A stretch of DNA of 64,000 bases from assembly GCA_013115135.1 (NCBI GenBank), contig JABANP010000019.1, forward strand, positions 186,001 through 250,000. The letters are read 5' to 3'. The notes beneath the pieces were generated by a model. That model was given only the letters and a program-made list of their open reading frames with translations, was not told the origin of the DNA and searched no databases. A program made the translations under genes and the position numbers. Below, piece by piece: positions 26,187-37,408 of the stretch. Source of the stretch: Perkinsus olseni (taxonomy: Eukaryota; Perkinsozoa; Perkinsida; Perkinsidae). Position 1 is the stretch's first letter. The number at the start of each line of letters is the position of its first letter.

Positions 26187-28533
26187 ATGGCCTTACGACG
26201 AGTAATAAAGGACATCAAGCAGCTCTCCATCGTCAGTGCTGCTAGCACGGCGGCGAGTTCGCAGCAGCAAATCGCCTCCAAGTGGAGCTGGGGTGATCAC
26301 GTCTTTCGTGGGAGAATTAAATGGCCGCGCCCCGCTCGAGGGAGGGCCTGGCGTGACGCCTATGAGTGTATCTCGAGCCCTGCAAGATGTAGCTAGGTTT
26401 GCCCCACAAACTGGTCGCCCTCTGGTCTCGGCGATGCTCCCTCATCTCTTGGCCGAGCGTGAGCAGAAGATACTCCCGACCCTGGCTGAGTTCGGTCCTA
26501 TCGAGCTCGCCTACATGTCCAACAGCATTGCCAATATCATCACTGCATCTTCCGCAGCGCCCGACTCCAGGGAGTTGCTGAGACGCTTCGGTGAGCAAGT
26601 AGGGGAGTATTTCTCCAAGCCAGGGCGGCTGGAAGCTGTGCCGATCTACGCTATGGTCACCCTCACCAACGCCCTCAACAGGCTGGGTTATGATGGAGCA
26701 TCTCGGCGGCGAGCCGGCGATCTCTATGCACGGTTCGACCGGCTCTGTTGCGACAGAATGGAGTCTATGAACGCCAGCGATATAGCAGTGGCCTTGCAGT
26801 CTTTTCACAACGGCGGCTGCCGGCATGCTAAGCCCTCCCACGAACTCCTCGGGAAGGCCGCCCAGCGTCTAAAAGGAGACCTTCGGCATCAGGTGGGAAG
26901 CTCTCCTGTTTGTGTCGTATCATGGTCAACCTAAGATACCTTCTAAAAGCCTAGCGCAATTGCTCAACATCTTCGTCACCTTTGGCTACAAGCAAGACCG
27001 TGAGTTGCTCCTTCTTTTCTTCGACAGTGTCATGTCTACGCCCGTCGAAGAGCTAGAGGTGGGTCGTGGCCGCGAGAAGACCGTCGTGTGGATGCAGAAT
27101 GGTCAGATCTTCTGTGCGCCGCTCGCCCTCAACTCCCTCTCCAAGTGCTCTCATGTCATCAATGAAGGGGCGCCAAGGCCGGCCTATCACCCACAACGGC
27201 GATTGTATTCAACTTGGCCACCAAGTACGATAGCCTTCTGGGGCTGTTGATAGCGATTGGTTGTCAGGCATATCCTACCACGACTGAACGAGCTGGGGCC
27301 CTGTCAAGTCGCCAATGTGGTGAATGCTCTGGGCAGCTTGAAAGTGTTGGACTATCGCCTCCTCAAGGGCATGTCCCATCTCATTGTCAATAGTGATGGG
27401 GGACATACTGTGCCGTTGGATAGCTTCTCGCTTCCAAGAGCTCAGCAACATCTCCCACGGTTTCGCTAAGATCGCGTGAGTGGGAGTGGTGGCAGAAACC
27501 AGGGGGACTCGAGCCCGAGTCAACGACTACTAGGGACGATGTACGATTGGTCCGTACTGACTTCGTACGTTTATGTAATGCTAGTGTCCGAGAATGTCTC
27601 GCCGTGAGTTTCAACGGTAATGTATACCGGAAGGTGGTAGTCTGTCGACCCATGACGTGATAGGGGCCTTGGAGGCAACAAATCTCGTGAGAGCAGCTGA
27701 GTGGGCTGTTGCCTTGCAGAATCAGCCTATATGCCGATTGCATTAGGATCTTCACTCCTTAGGTACGGCAGTAGTAACCTCTATCAAGCCTTATTCGATG
27801 AGGCCAGTCGCCGGCAGAAACGGTTCGACGCGCAAGGAGTATCCATGTTCCTCGACTCAGTGAGGCGAGTCGCCAATCGGTGGTATAACGGAATGCTCAG
27901 AGACCCCAACCGTCCGGGGCCTCAACCAGGTACGCCGATGGCCCAGCTGATGCGACAGCAGGGGCGTGCCCGCTTTCAGGTCTGCGGTACATACCCTATG
28001 CATTGATGGAGGCCATCAGCAAGTTGGTCACGTCATGCGAGGCCTGGTCTGTCGAGCGCTTGACAGCAGAGCGTGGCGGAGGCATAGGCGTTCAGTCGTC
28101 CACCCAGATCCTTCTCTGCCTTGTCGAGCTGGGACGAGGCAGCCGATCCTCGGCGTCTCCGCTAGCGAAGTGCTTCGGCCTCGACTCCGATAAGGGTGAG
28201 CGGGGTAGCTGAGCGCTGCCAATACATGGTCGACAGATTCTCAACCCCCTTCGGAAGCACCGTCGGTATGCCACTTGTTGCTGGCATCATTGAAAGGCCA
28301 CTCGGGGCGGCTGACCAAGGAACAAGCCCGGCATGTAGCGCATGCATCGCGGCGGTATAAGGCTTGTGATACGGACGAGTATCAAGCTCTCCCACCAGAG
28401 GTAAATTGGCTCGGTCGTGGCCTGATGTAGAACCTGAGTGGCTCGGCAGGTTCTGCGGTGGGTAGAGGATCTACAACGTGAATTCCCGGCTGGGGCGAGG
28501 AGTGGGCGGGTTGCTGTGACGTCCTCAGAGTGA
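26187..28533 (+). CDS. helical-repeat protein, probably mitochondrial, second copy type
   Basis: The start at 26187 gives MALRRVIKDIKQLSIVSAAS, a good mitochondrial leader. One extra base near 26301 separates it from the next block (GELNGRAPLEGGPG). Helical blocks follow: RALQDVARFAPQTGRPLVSA, FGPIELAYMSNSIANIITAS, AVPIYAMVTLTNALNRLGYD, MNASDIAVALQSFHNGGC, SLAQLLNIFVTFGYKQDREL, LNELGPCQVANVVNALGSLK, KVLDYRLLKGMSHLIVNS, DAQGVSMFLDSVRRVANRWY and RLTKEQARHVAHASRRYKAC. The last exon reads VLRWVEDLQREFPAGARSGR and stops at 28531-28533. Introns near the end use GTGAGC and GTAAAT donors and keep the frame. The pattern resembles FASTK-like organelle RNA-metabolism proteins; no RAP domain was seen. 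Partner or target unknown. Confidence 0.6.
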
Positions 28534-29920
28534 CCCTCTGAATCGGTGTGGATACATGTTTCTGCATTCCCCGTTTCTTAATGCAACCCGTGTGTTCTTT
28601 TTCGTAATCAGGGCGCGAGAAACACGCCAAGTAGTGTGTCGTGGTATGAGAGCTGGCCTTCACTGGAGGCATCATGCTGAGAGTATGCTGTTGGGCCCTC
28701 TGCCGCCCTCGCTATACCGGAACTCCTTTCAGCTGCAATAATAGGAGATTCCCTACTTACTATGTCGATGACTAAGACAATCTATGTCCTGAATCACAGC
28801 TCTGCATGCCTCATCGTTACATCCGCTCGAGTCCGCCTGCATGCTACGGTCGCCTCTGGAGAAACCTCGCTACTGTATCGTAGGTAGAGGATACGAGGCT
28901 CCCCCATTCTAGGGTATAGTCGTCCATTGGTTTTCATTCCGCAATCCTGAGGGACGTTTCAGGATACCACGGAAATCATCATGCTACGTGATCATCGGGG
29001 ACCATCTCCGGTCGTCGTCGTTCCCCATTCTGATGAGACCTCACTAATGTCGTTCGAATACTGTAGTGTAACTCTCCCCCGAGCTCCCTGGAGCATAAGC
29101 GTTGAAGATGTCACTACCGGGGAAAAGGACCAACAGCCAAGAAATGTGGCAGTCAGAGGCAAACGATAGTGGAGGCATTATTCCCGCCGGGGAAAAGGAC
29201 CGTACAGTCACACGATGGCTGTCGGAGGCAAACGGAGGGATTCATGATTCTCATTCTATGGTATGTGTCGACTTCTCACAGTACCGCGAGAAGGCTCGCG
29301 ATCAGCCTGTGATCCGAGGTGCATGCGTGCAGCTTGATCGATCAGCGCGTAGCTTTTTCCTTGAGAAGACAACTCGCACAGTCGGCGCAGGTTTGCGGAT
29401 GGCGAAGGCGAGGACGACCGGCCCGAAGTGAGAACGCTGATTCCGACCCCACTCTGCTCGCTTCAGGGAAGCACTAGAGCCATGCCTCCACACCCCCGGG
29501 CTCGGAGGCTACGCTCCCTGAGATGAGGGAGTCATTCCAGCAGTCTCCATGGCCGCGAGGGGATAACCCACCAGAGGTTCCCGGACATTGTAACAACGCA
29601 ACCTGTTGTGAAGGGAAAGAAACGCTCACGGTGAATGACACACATCGGACGTTGGGCTGAAGAACTACCATGGAAAGAAGATAACGAGAGGTCAGGCGCC
29701 GACCCTAGCGGACGCGTCTGGGCAGGGAATCACTTCCGCGAGGTAGATGGATCTCCTCTTGCCTTGCGATCCTACAACAAGGAGTGTGGTACTCTAGGGC
29801 AGGCAGGAGCTCTACCGTCTTGGTTGGGAGGCTGTGAGTCGGCCCCGGCGCCTGCTTCGAGATCATTGACTTCGGGAGCCGTGGGCGCAGATGCGAATGT
29901 TTTCCGCTTCAGTCGAGCTA
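28534..29920. other. gene-poor stretch with a short tandem duplication
   Basis: No gene with family likeness. Frames at 28981-29169, 29102-29431 and 29635-29934 start with ATG but change composition along the way and give no consistent protein. They are not called. A 70-bp duplication lies within (separate entry). Confidence 0.4.
29117..29256 (+). repeat. two diverged 70-bp tandem repeats
   Basis: CCGGGGAAAAGGACC occurs at 29117 and again at 29187, each followed by a similar stretch ending in a TC(A/G)GAGGCAAACG-like block. The period is 70 nt, not a multiple of three, so the repeat does not keep a protein frame. Confidence 0.65.
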
Positions 29921-30910
29921 TCATTTCAATCTGACACGGAGCCATCCACGCCTGATCTCATCGAAGCTTTCACCAACTTTATCACGGCAAATAGGGCACT
30001 TCCCTTCATGCTTGCGAACGACGTCCTCACAGCACGCCTCGCAAAGTCCCGAGTGTCCGCAGGGCAGGAGAACTATGTCGCAGGCTGTCTGGGAGAACAT
30101 GATCATCGTAGCAGTACCAGCATTCCTCCTCTTTAACCTACCTCACCCTCAAGGCAAATGATACACTCCCCGGGTACCGATAGTCTACACCGTCCAGGAT
30201 TGCCGCCCCCGCCGGGAGGGAGTCCGGTACCGTCGTGGGATACAATGGAGTTTCGTAGTTTGTAGAAGTTAGTGTTAACCTGCTAGGGCTGTCCCAGGCG
30301 GAGATGAACCCGAGGATGGGTGCTCACCTTAGTCAGCCTCACTTCCTTCGAATCGACTTGGCGAAGTTCCTCAAGTCGCTTGGCGACTCTCTCCTACGGT
30401 AACACTCACAATAAGGCAATAGCCTTCCCACTGATACTCACCTCCCGAGCTTGGTCCTCCCGCTCGGCAGCGGGTCGGCTGTAGAGGCACCTCGCACATA
30501 CCCAGTCCGACAGGGTCTCCGGTTGTACGGCGTTGACAGACAAACGCTGAGACAGAGCAGTCAACTAGCTGTTAAGGGTGTCGGACTAGCCACTCACATA
30601 ATCCCGTCGGCACAGAGCGCATGTGTATACCTGTCGAGTGGGCGTATTCTTTTTGCCGACCAGTAGGCCTGCCATACCATAACATCACCTACGCGGAATG
30701 GCAGGCGGACCCCCTACCGACGAGGATACAAATTAGTGGTAGTATTAGGAGAAGCAACAACAGCCAGAACATGCTGGTGCTGCCACCCTCCTCGGCGTCC
30801 GAGTCCGCACCCCGATCGAGTTCTGAAGCATTCGCAAGTACGAGCTGCGATCTGTATGATCCAGATGCTACCTTGCAAAATCCGCAAGATCCCCAGAGGC
30901 CCCTTCAGAT
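29921..30910 (-). CDS. membrane-anchored RING finger protein (probable E3 ubiquitin ligase)
   Basis: The most 5' exon recognised reads GLWGSCGFCKVASGSYRSQL and an acidic stretch, then a transmembrane helix (MFWLLLLLLILPLICILVG) at about 30722-30765, where an intron with donor GTAGGG begins. Next exons give KKNTPTRQVYTCALCADG and ETLSDWVCARCLYSRPAAER, two CxxC pairs that could bind zinc, then a helix (ERVAKRLEELRQVDSKEVRL). The C-terminal RING reads GECIICLEGE, a 53-nt intron, then TACDIVLLPCGHSGLCEACC and KCPICRDKV: a C3HC4 RING of the kind found at the C-terminus of IAP- and MUL1-like ligases. The stop is at 29921. The first exon and start are not resolved. The fold and anchor indicate a ligase working at a membrane; its substrate is unknown. 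Confidence 0.7.
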
Positions 30911-31312
30911 GTGTAATCGACATCGGAATGACAGTAGCTACTAAACGTTAGCATGTGTTTAGCCATCGAACACTACCCCCCAGCCCTCCTCGGTTCGCTA
31001 GAAGCTTCCTCAGAAATGGATGTCATACAACCCAACTTCGACCCTCAGTGTGAGCTAGTTCGCAAAAACATGTTGAAGCACCCTCCGAGGGTCCACACGA
31101 TCCCTGGCCGACCAACGACTTCCCGAAGGTGGGAGATGTTCTCCCACAAAGAGAGAATTCCGTTCGATATGAAGGCTCCCGACGGAGGGCAGCCGTCCAG
31201 ATCACAGATCCACAAACACGAACAGGTGGATGAGTGGTACCAGCCGTTAACGACTGCTGAAGCACTCTGCGGCCGTCCACAAAAGAATTTTCAGCGGACT
31301 TTTATCCTCCCC

Positions 31313-32395
31313 TTAATTGACATCTCTTCTGTAAAACGCAATCCCTCGTAATGCAGTAACAAACGTATAGAAACCTACAGCTAGTGTCAACGTGATGGTG
31401 AGGGGGAAGCAGCTGGGCTCGAGGCGACCCCGTTCGGGCGCTGGGGGCTCGGGAGCTGACGGAGGAGGCCGAGGCCTCGACTGGACCACCGAGAAGCCGA
31501 AGTCCTTTATGAACTCACAATCGGTCTGAGGGGCGTGGCGCTCAATAAGGTGTTCGGGTTCAGCGACCAGCTTACCGCTCTCGGGAGGGGCGGGTTGACC
31601 AGATGTATGGGCTTCAGCCCAGCGTCAATCACCGGCTCTAATGCTGCGGCCGGGAGGGCACTTCGACCGGCTGATGCTTCCGCTTCCTGAAAGGTGGGGC
31701 ATGACGGGATGGTCTGTAGTGTATCCTTCACCTGTTCCCTGAGTAGAACTGATGCCGAGCCTGGCAGAATCATCTGGGCCGCATCCTTGGCTAGCTTCTA
31801 TGAAGTTGTAGGCGTATAAGGCAAGAAGACGCTCTCTGGCAGATGGTTCGTCGGAGCCTCTGTCGTGAACTGCTCGCATGCATGAGTGGACCTAAGATAT
31901 CGAACCATCCCGAAGAACAGCCGCCCGAGTGGTTGTCGAGTTCGCGGGCAGAGAACTGAGGCTAGACTGGGCAAGAATTAGCGAACAGAGAGGCTAGTTT
32001 AAAGAGACTTCGCGAGAGGCTGGTACTGTTGAAAGAAGACCTCATGAAGACGACCCCGCCCCGTCTTCCGTTCCCCGCAAGACCGAACGGGGCGGGAGGA
32101 GAGCAACACACGTCGGAGCATCCTAGATGCATCCGTAGAAACCTACCTGGATTTCCAAATCGATTTGGCCGGCAGGTCCTGCCTCACTGAGCATCTCACT
32201 AAGGAAGTCCTGGACACTCTCTTCGCAATACTCTGGCTCCGAAACCCCTCCAGCCGACTGGTCACCCCCAGAGGACCGCTCCACGATCAGCAACCAGAGC
32301 GGCGCCATCTTCCGCCGTATGCCGAGGGCGAGCTGAGCGATAATGCCACGTTCAGGAGCCGCCGTAACGATAATTCAACCGCCATTGACAGTGGA
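31313..32395 (-). CDS. hypothetical protein with C-terminal transmembrane segment
   Basis: A likely start at 32395 gives MAVELSLRRLLNVALSLSSP, a presequence-like leader, in a different frame from the next block (APLWLLIVERSSGGDQSAGG, VQDFLSEMLSEAGPAGQIDL). Later exons read RAVHDRGSDEPSARERLLAL, LAKDAAQMILPGSASVLLRE and DAGLKPIHLVNPPLPRA. After a GTAAGC intron the last exon reads FIKDFGFSVVQSRPRPPPSA and CFPLTITLTLAVGFYTFVTA, a membrane helix, ending RRDVN-stop at 31313. The pieces fit one single-pass protein, perhaps of an organelle membrane. No family was recognised. Confidence 0.45.
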
Positions 32396-32627
32396 CCTCT
32401 AGAGGCATCACGTCCGACTTTCAAAACGTTAATTTTACCGTGGTTCGATTTCGCCTACGAATCACCCTCTAGGTTTTGAACCCAATCTTGTGATTTGCTG
32501 ATAGTTTTCACTCCAGTTTGGGAAACTCGATAAGATACTCCATTATCGACACTGTACCGAGTTCGCTCGCGCGTTATGCGTCACTGACGCACAGTCTCCC
32601 ACCACCATCAATCCTAGGGCGAGGATC

Positions 32628-33000
32628 TCAAAGCGATAATATGTTTTCACAACCCTTCAGTATTACATCGCTAGCAAGTACGATCCGAAAGGCCCCGCCT
32701 CTGGCCGAGTATTCCTTCCCTCGTAGAATGCTGGGATGGCGACCTCGCTGCTGCCACAGCCTCGTGTGCTCCAATGTCGTCAGTAGAAGCTCGGGACCGT
32801 CGAAAACAAAAGATTCCTCCCTCACCGTCCACGGGAGTTCGTGGACTTGCTGAGGTGGACAGCCTGGGTATGTTATGCGCCAAGGAGTGGCTTGCTCGCG
32901 CATCAAGAAAACTCGGCCTGGGGCCTCGCCAGGCAGACGTATGGCGCTGAACTCGGGAGTGAGAGATCCTTCGAGAAGCTCATCTGAGAAAATTCCGGTA
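32628..33000 (-). CDS. hypothetical protein fragment
   Basis: One minus-strand frame is open over this whole stretch and reads protein-like text: IFSDELLEGSLTPEFSAIRL, MREQATPWRITYPGCPPQQV, VREESFVFDGPELLLTTLEH and GGAFRIVLASDVILKGCENI. It has no ATG upstream in frame, so it would be an internal or last exon. No family was recognised. Confidence 0.35.
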
Positions 33001-33383
33001 CGAGCAGCGAAGCGTGATCAAATCGGCCGAAAGTCGCTTCTCAAGCCCAGGCGGATGAAGCAAGGAGCGCAAGTAGCCAGTCTTTTGTACTAAAACCTAT
33101 GAAACACGCAAACTCCGAAATGTGGTACTACATTCGTTCCGCCGGTCGAACTGTTGAGTTTCAGCAAAATTACTAGGAGGTCCCGGTTACCAGTAACCCT
33201 TCAACGCTAGGCCCTGCCCTTGCCATTACTTATATCAGTGCCGTGTCTATCAGCATCCACCTGAGTGTTCTGTATGGTAGATCTCTCTGGCATGACCGGT
33301 TGGTAGTAGTCTCTGGCCGTAGCCCGCCATTCTCTCAATACCTTGCACGTCCCCTCCTGTCGCAGCCACAGCTCAACGTCGAG

Positions 33384-33479
33384 ACCACATTCACGGGAAA
33401 GGCAAAGGCCCACACATTCCCTCATGGTCCAACTGAATTGACATTCTCAAAGTCCCCGGTTCGAACCCGGCATGTGGTC
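33384..33479 (+). other. tRNA-like element with B-box
   Basis: ACCACAT (33384-33390) pairs perfectly with ATGTGGT (33472-33478), and a B-box-like GGTTCGAACCC sits just before the 3' strand, as in a T-arm next to an acceptor stem. A normal A-box, D-arm and anticodon arm could not be folded, and 96 nt is long. It may be a tRNA relic or a tRNA-derived repeat. Confidence 0.2.
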
Positions 33480-33538
33480 CTCGGATCTTAAAAGTGCGTG
33501 AATCAAAGAAGATTTGAAGTCCCTCACACCCGCGGCCG

Positions 33539-34010
33539 CTAGCAGCAGCTCTCAGATATCCGGTTGTTCGTTCCAGTCGCCTCTACGTTGCCGTATCTTA
33601 GGTCGAAGCTGGCAACATTTACGGCGATCCGGCTAAACCTTTTCGGTTCGAAAATGGATACCGCAGCGGTGACGCATCTGCTCCCAAGCAGAATTTTCGC
33701 AAGTCCTGGTGACTCCCAGTAAGAATTCGTGCTTCTCCATACATCCTCAATGAGATTACCGCACCATCGGGAAAAGGGAGCCTGGAAGAGCACGAACGCG
33801 GCAGCAAGGAGCCAATGTTAATGTTGCGCAAATGGGACAGTTCTTGTGTCCTAGCAGCTGACCTACCATCCACTACTGCTCGTCTTCCGCCAGTATTAAG
33901 CACCTTACCCTGAGTCTGCTGAGGTCTAATGGCAGCGCCTGCACACGTGTAGCATTTCCGTGAAGCGCGAACTTCGCTCCGCCCCAAAAATGTCTCCCGA
34001 AAGACGTTTT
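33539..34010 (-). CDS. possible short gene divergent from UBC13
   Basis: The last exon frame reads APFSRWCGNLIEDVWRSTNS, WESPGLAKILLGSRCVTAAV and RFSRIAVNVASFDLRYGNVE before a stop at 33539. An upstream piece in another frame reads QGKVLNTGGRRAVVDG, followed by a possible GTCAGC...TTCCAG intron. No family was recognised. Weakly supported. Confidence 0.3.
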
Positions 34011-34263
34011 TGTAATTTACTTTTCCCCTAGCGTTGCAGAAGTCTCGCTGTCGTCGGTGAGCCCTACTAGATGCGCTAGTCGAATCTGAGGGAGTCGTAT
34101 CGAAGTCTGCTTGTCTTCTGTGGGTATGCGGCGAGCTTGCCGTCTTCTTCCGGTATCAACTGTCATGAGCCAAGTGGTCTCTAGCTGCTGCTGCTGCGAC
34201 AGGGCCAGCGAATGGATGATTGGGCGAGGGGGTAAGCGTTGATCCAGTGTCAGTAGTATTTTC

Positions 34264-35044
<781 letters not shown>

Positions 35045-35420
35045 GATGCCGTAGACGCTCGAAGGAGTCATCGGTGTGGCCGGCCCTGTAATGATGGATT
35101 TATGCTTGTTTGATGATGGGGTGATGTTCGTGCCCTCATTCACTGGTCATACTGATATACCTACTATACCGCTGTCGCCGTAGTTCCACTGAAGAGCTAC
35201 CACCCCCCAAGTTGATCTGCTGCCCGTCTCGTGCGGGAAGCAACGAGTATCCTTCAGGGTGCTGCTCTGCACTGTGTTAGAAATGACAGTTTCCTATATA
35301 TCGTTCCTTTTCAGGAGCTCATGGTTTGTGTCTATCAATTAGCGGGGTGGCGTGGTTGGCTATTCTGGGGCCCCTCAGGCCGTCGTTTGGGGTGACCTCG
35401 GCTTGTCATTAACTCTCTCA
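35045..35420. other. intergenic between the two UBC13 genes
   Basis: No frame of note. It holds the 3' end of copy 1 and the promoter region of copy 2. It does not resemble the region upstream of copy 1, so only the gene body remained alike after duplication. Confidence 0.5.
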
Positions 35421-36084
<664 letters not shown>

Positions 36085-36428
36085 GGTGCTGTAGCCGTCG
36101 TCGTCGCCAGCAACGTCCTCAATGTAAAATGGAAGGGGTTCTCTTGAGGTGTGTGGAAGGCGTGCACTATGAGAGAGGTATGACAGCAGTTTCCTAATCA
36201 TCGACATCTTTGCTATTAATCTCACCGTCCGACTGTTGCGTCCCTGAATGGTGGGTGGTGGGGGTCTTGTGGGGTCGCTCGGCCCTGTTCCCGCAGGAAC
36301 ACGGTACTCGCTGTAGCTCTTCCTGGTAGTCACAGAGGTATTTCCTAGTGAATGGAAGATGCCGGGATCGAACCTGGATGAGTACAGACTATACGCTTCA
36401 TGATTCGAAGGAGAGTTAGTCCGCCTGG
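36085..36428. other. intergenic 3' of UBC13 copy 2
   Basis: A minus frame of 139 codons crosses this stretch but lacks protein-like composition and is taken as chance. A B-box-like GGTTCGATCCC lies on the minus strand near 36360-36375 without the rest of a tRNA. Confidence 0.35.
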
Positions 36429-37105
36429 ATGACTGCCTTTTTAGCTCGTTCACTGGCTAGCCTCTGCCACGTTCGTTATTGTACGCTCACTATGGTATCG
36501 ACTGCAGACCGGGGTGACCCCAGCTCGGTAGTGGGCTCGCCTTACCGACTCGACAAGGACCCAAGTCGAAAGAATAATAGCAGCAGTCCGGGTAGTCAGT
36601 GTGGTACAACCACGAGAAGCTCCACGCCAGCATTAGAGTCGACCCCACAGAGCCAAGCGGGCCTTCAGACTGCCATAGGCTTCGCAGCATCACAACTGCT
36701 CAAGGCTGGATGTTTTGTTGGTGAGTGCCACCAGCAGCAGCAGCAACCCTCTCGCTTGGATAGTCACAAAATTTGCCGTCTCTCTGTGCGATGGGGACCT
36801 AGAAAATCTCTCGTTGTTTTTGTGATTTACGTAATAGGACGACTACTGTTCGTTGAAGTGGACTACAGGGATTGCTTAATCACAGGAATGCGGCGGATAT
36901 TAAAATGTCACTTCTGGCCTTGTCAGGTGATAAAATAGATGAGTTCCTCGATGCGTTGATTCCCACTGAGACCCCCAGCGATCGTACCAGGAGCTCCAGT
37001 CGATCACCAAAAGAGGCGGAGGTGGAGGATGGCGAATGGCTACTAGTAGAACGGCCCTCGAGCAACATATCCCCGCAGAGTGTGGCCGGTATAAGACCTA
37101 AGTAG
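36429..37105 (+). CDS. hypothetical protein with possible LC3/ATG8-interacting motif
   Basis: Two exons. The first, from 36429 (MTAFLARSLASLCHVRYCTL, leader-like; MVSTADRG at 36492 is the alternative start), runs through a Ser/Thr-rich part to AIGFAASQLLKAGCFVG. A GTGAGT...GTCAG intron of about 200 nt leads to GDKIDEFLDALIPTETPSDR, an Arg/Ser stretch, and EAEVEDGEWLLVERPSSNIS before the stop at 37105. The EDGEWLLV segment, an aromatic residue two before a branched one with acidic residues before it, fits the W-x-x-(L/I/V) ATG8-binding pattern. That is a motif match only. No family was recognised. Confidence 0.45.
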
Positions 37106-37408
37106 TGCTACTAATCACGTACCATGGTATCTCTCTGGAATTTATTGGCGCGCGAAATTCATGTATATCATTAGAGTTTATCTGAATGGTTTACTAGTCT
37201 GTATGGTTCTATACCACTAATGAGCCGTGTATGATTTCAATGTCACTGCTGCTACCACCACCAGTACAACAGAATGATGAGGTGTCAACGTTATCGATTG
37301 TTACGTCATTGATGAGTCTACCTTACCTTTGGTTGGAAGTAAATTAATCGAGGGGATGGTTCGGGGACGCGTTGAGCACCCTCTGGAGTTTCTTTGCTAA
37401 CTTCTGCT
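37106..37408. other. intergenic, AT-richer than neighbours
   Basis: No gene. This is the probable promoter region of the HutF gene. It includes an ACCACCACCAGTACAACAG stretch and no recognisable regulatory element. Confidence 0.4.

Noticed and set aside
30953..31351. 132-codon plus-strand frame with ATG
   Set aside because: It overlaps the last exon of the minus-strand membrane protein (stop at 31313), has no conserved pattern, and both strands are open here.
36345..36430. Possible tRNA on the minus strand
   Set aside because: Only the B-box is present. No acceptor pairing, A-box or valid anticodon loop could be folded.
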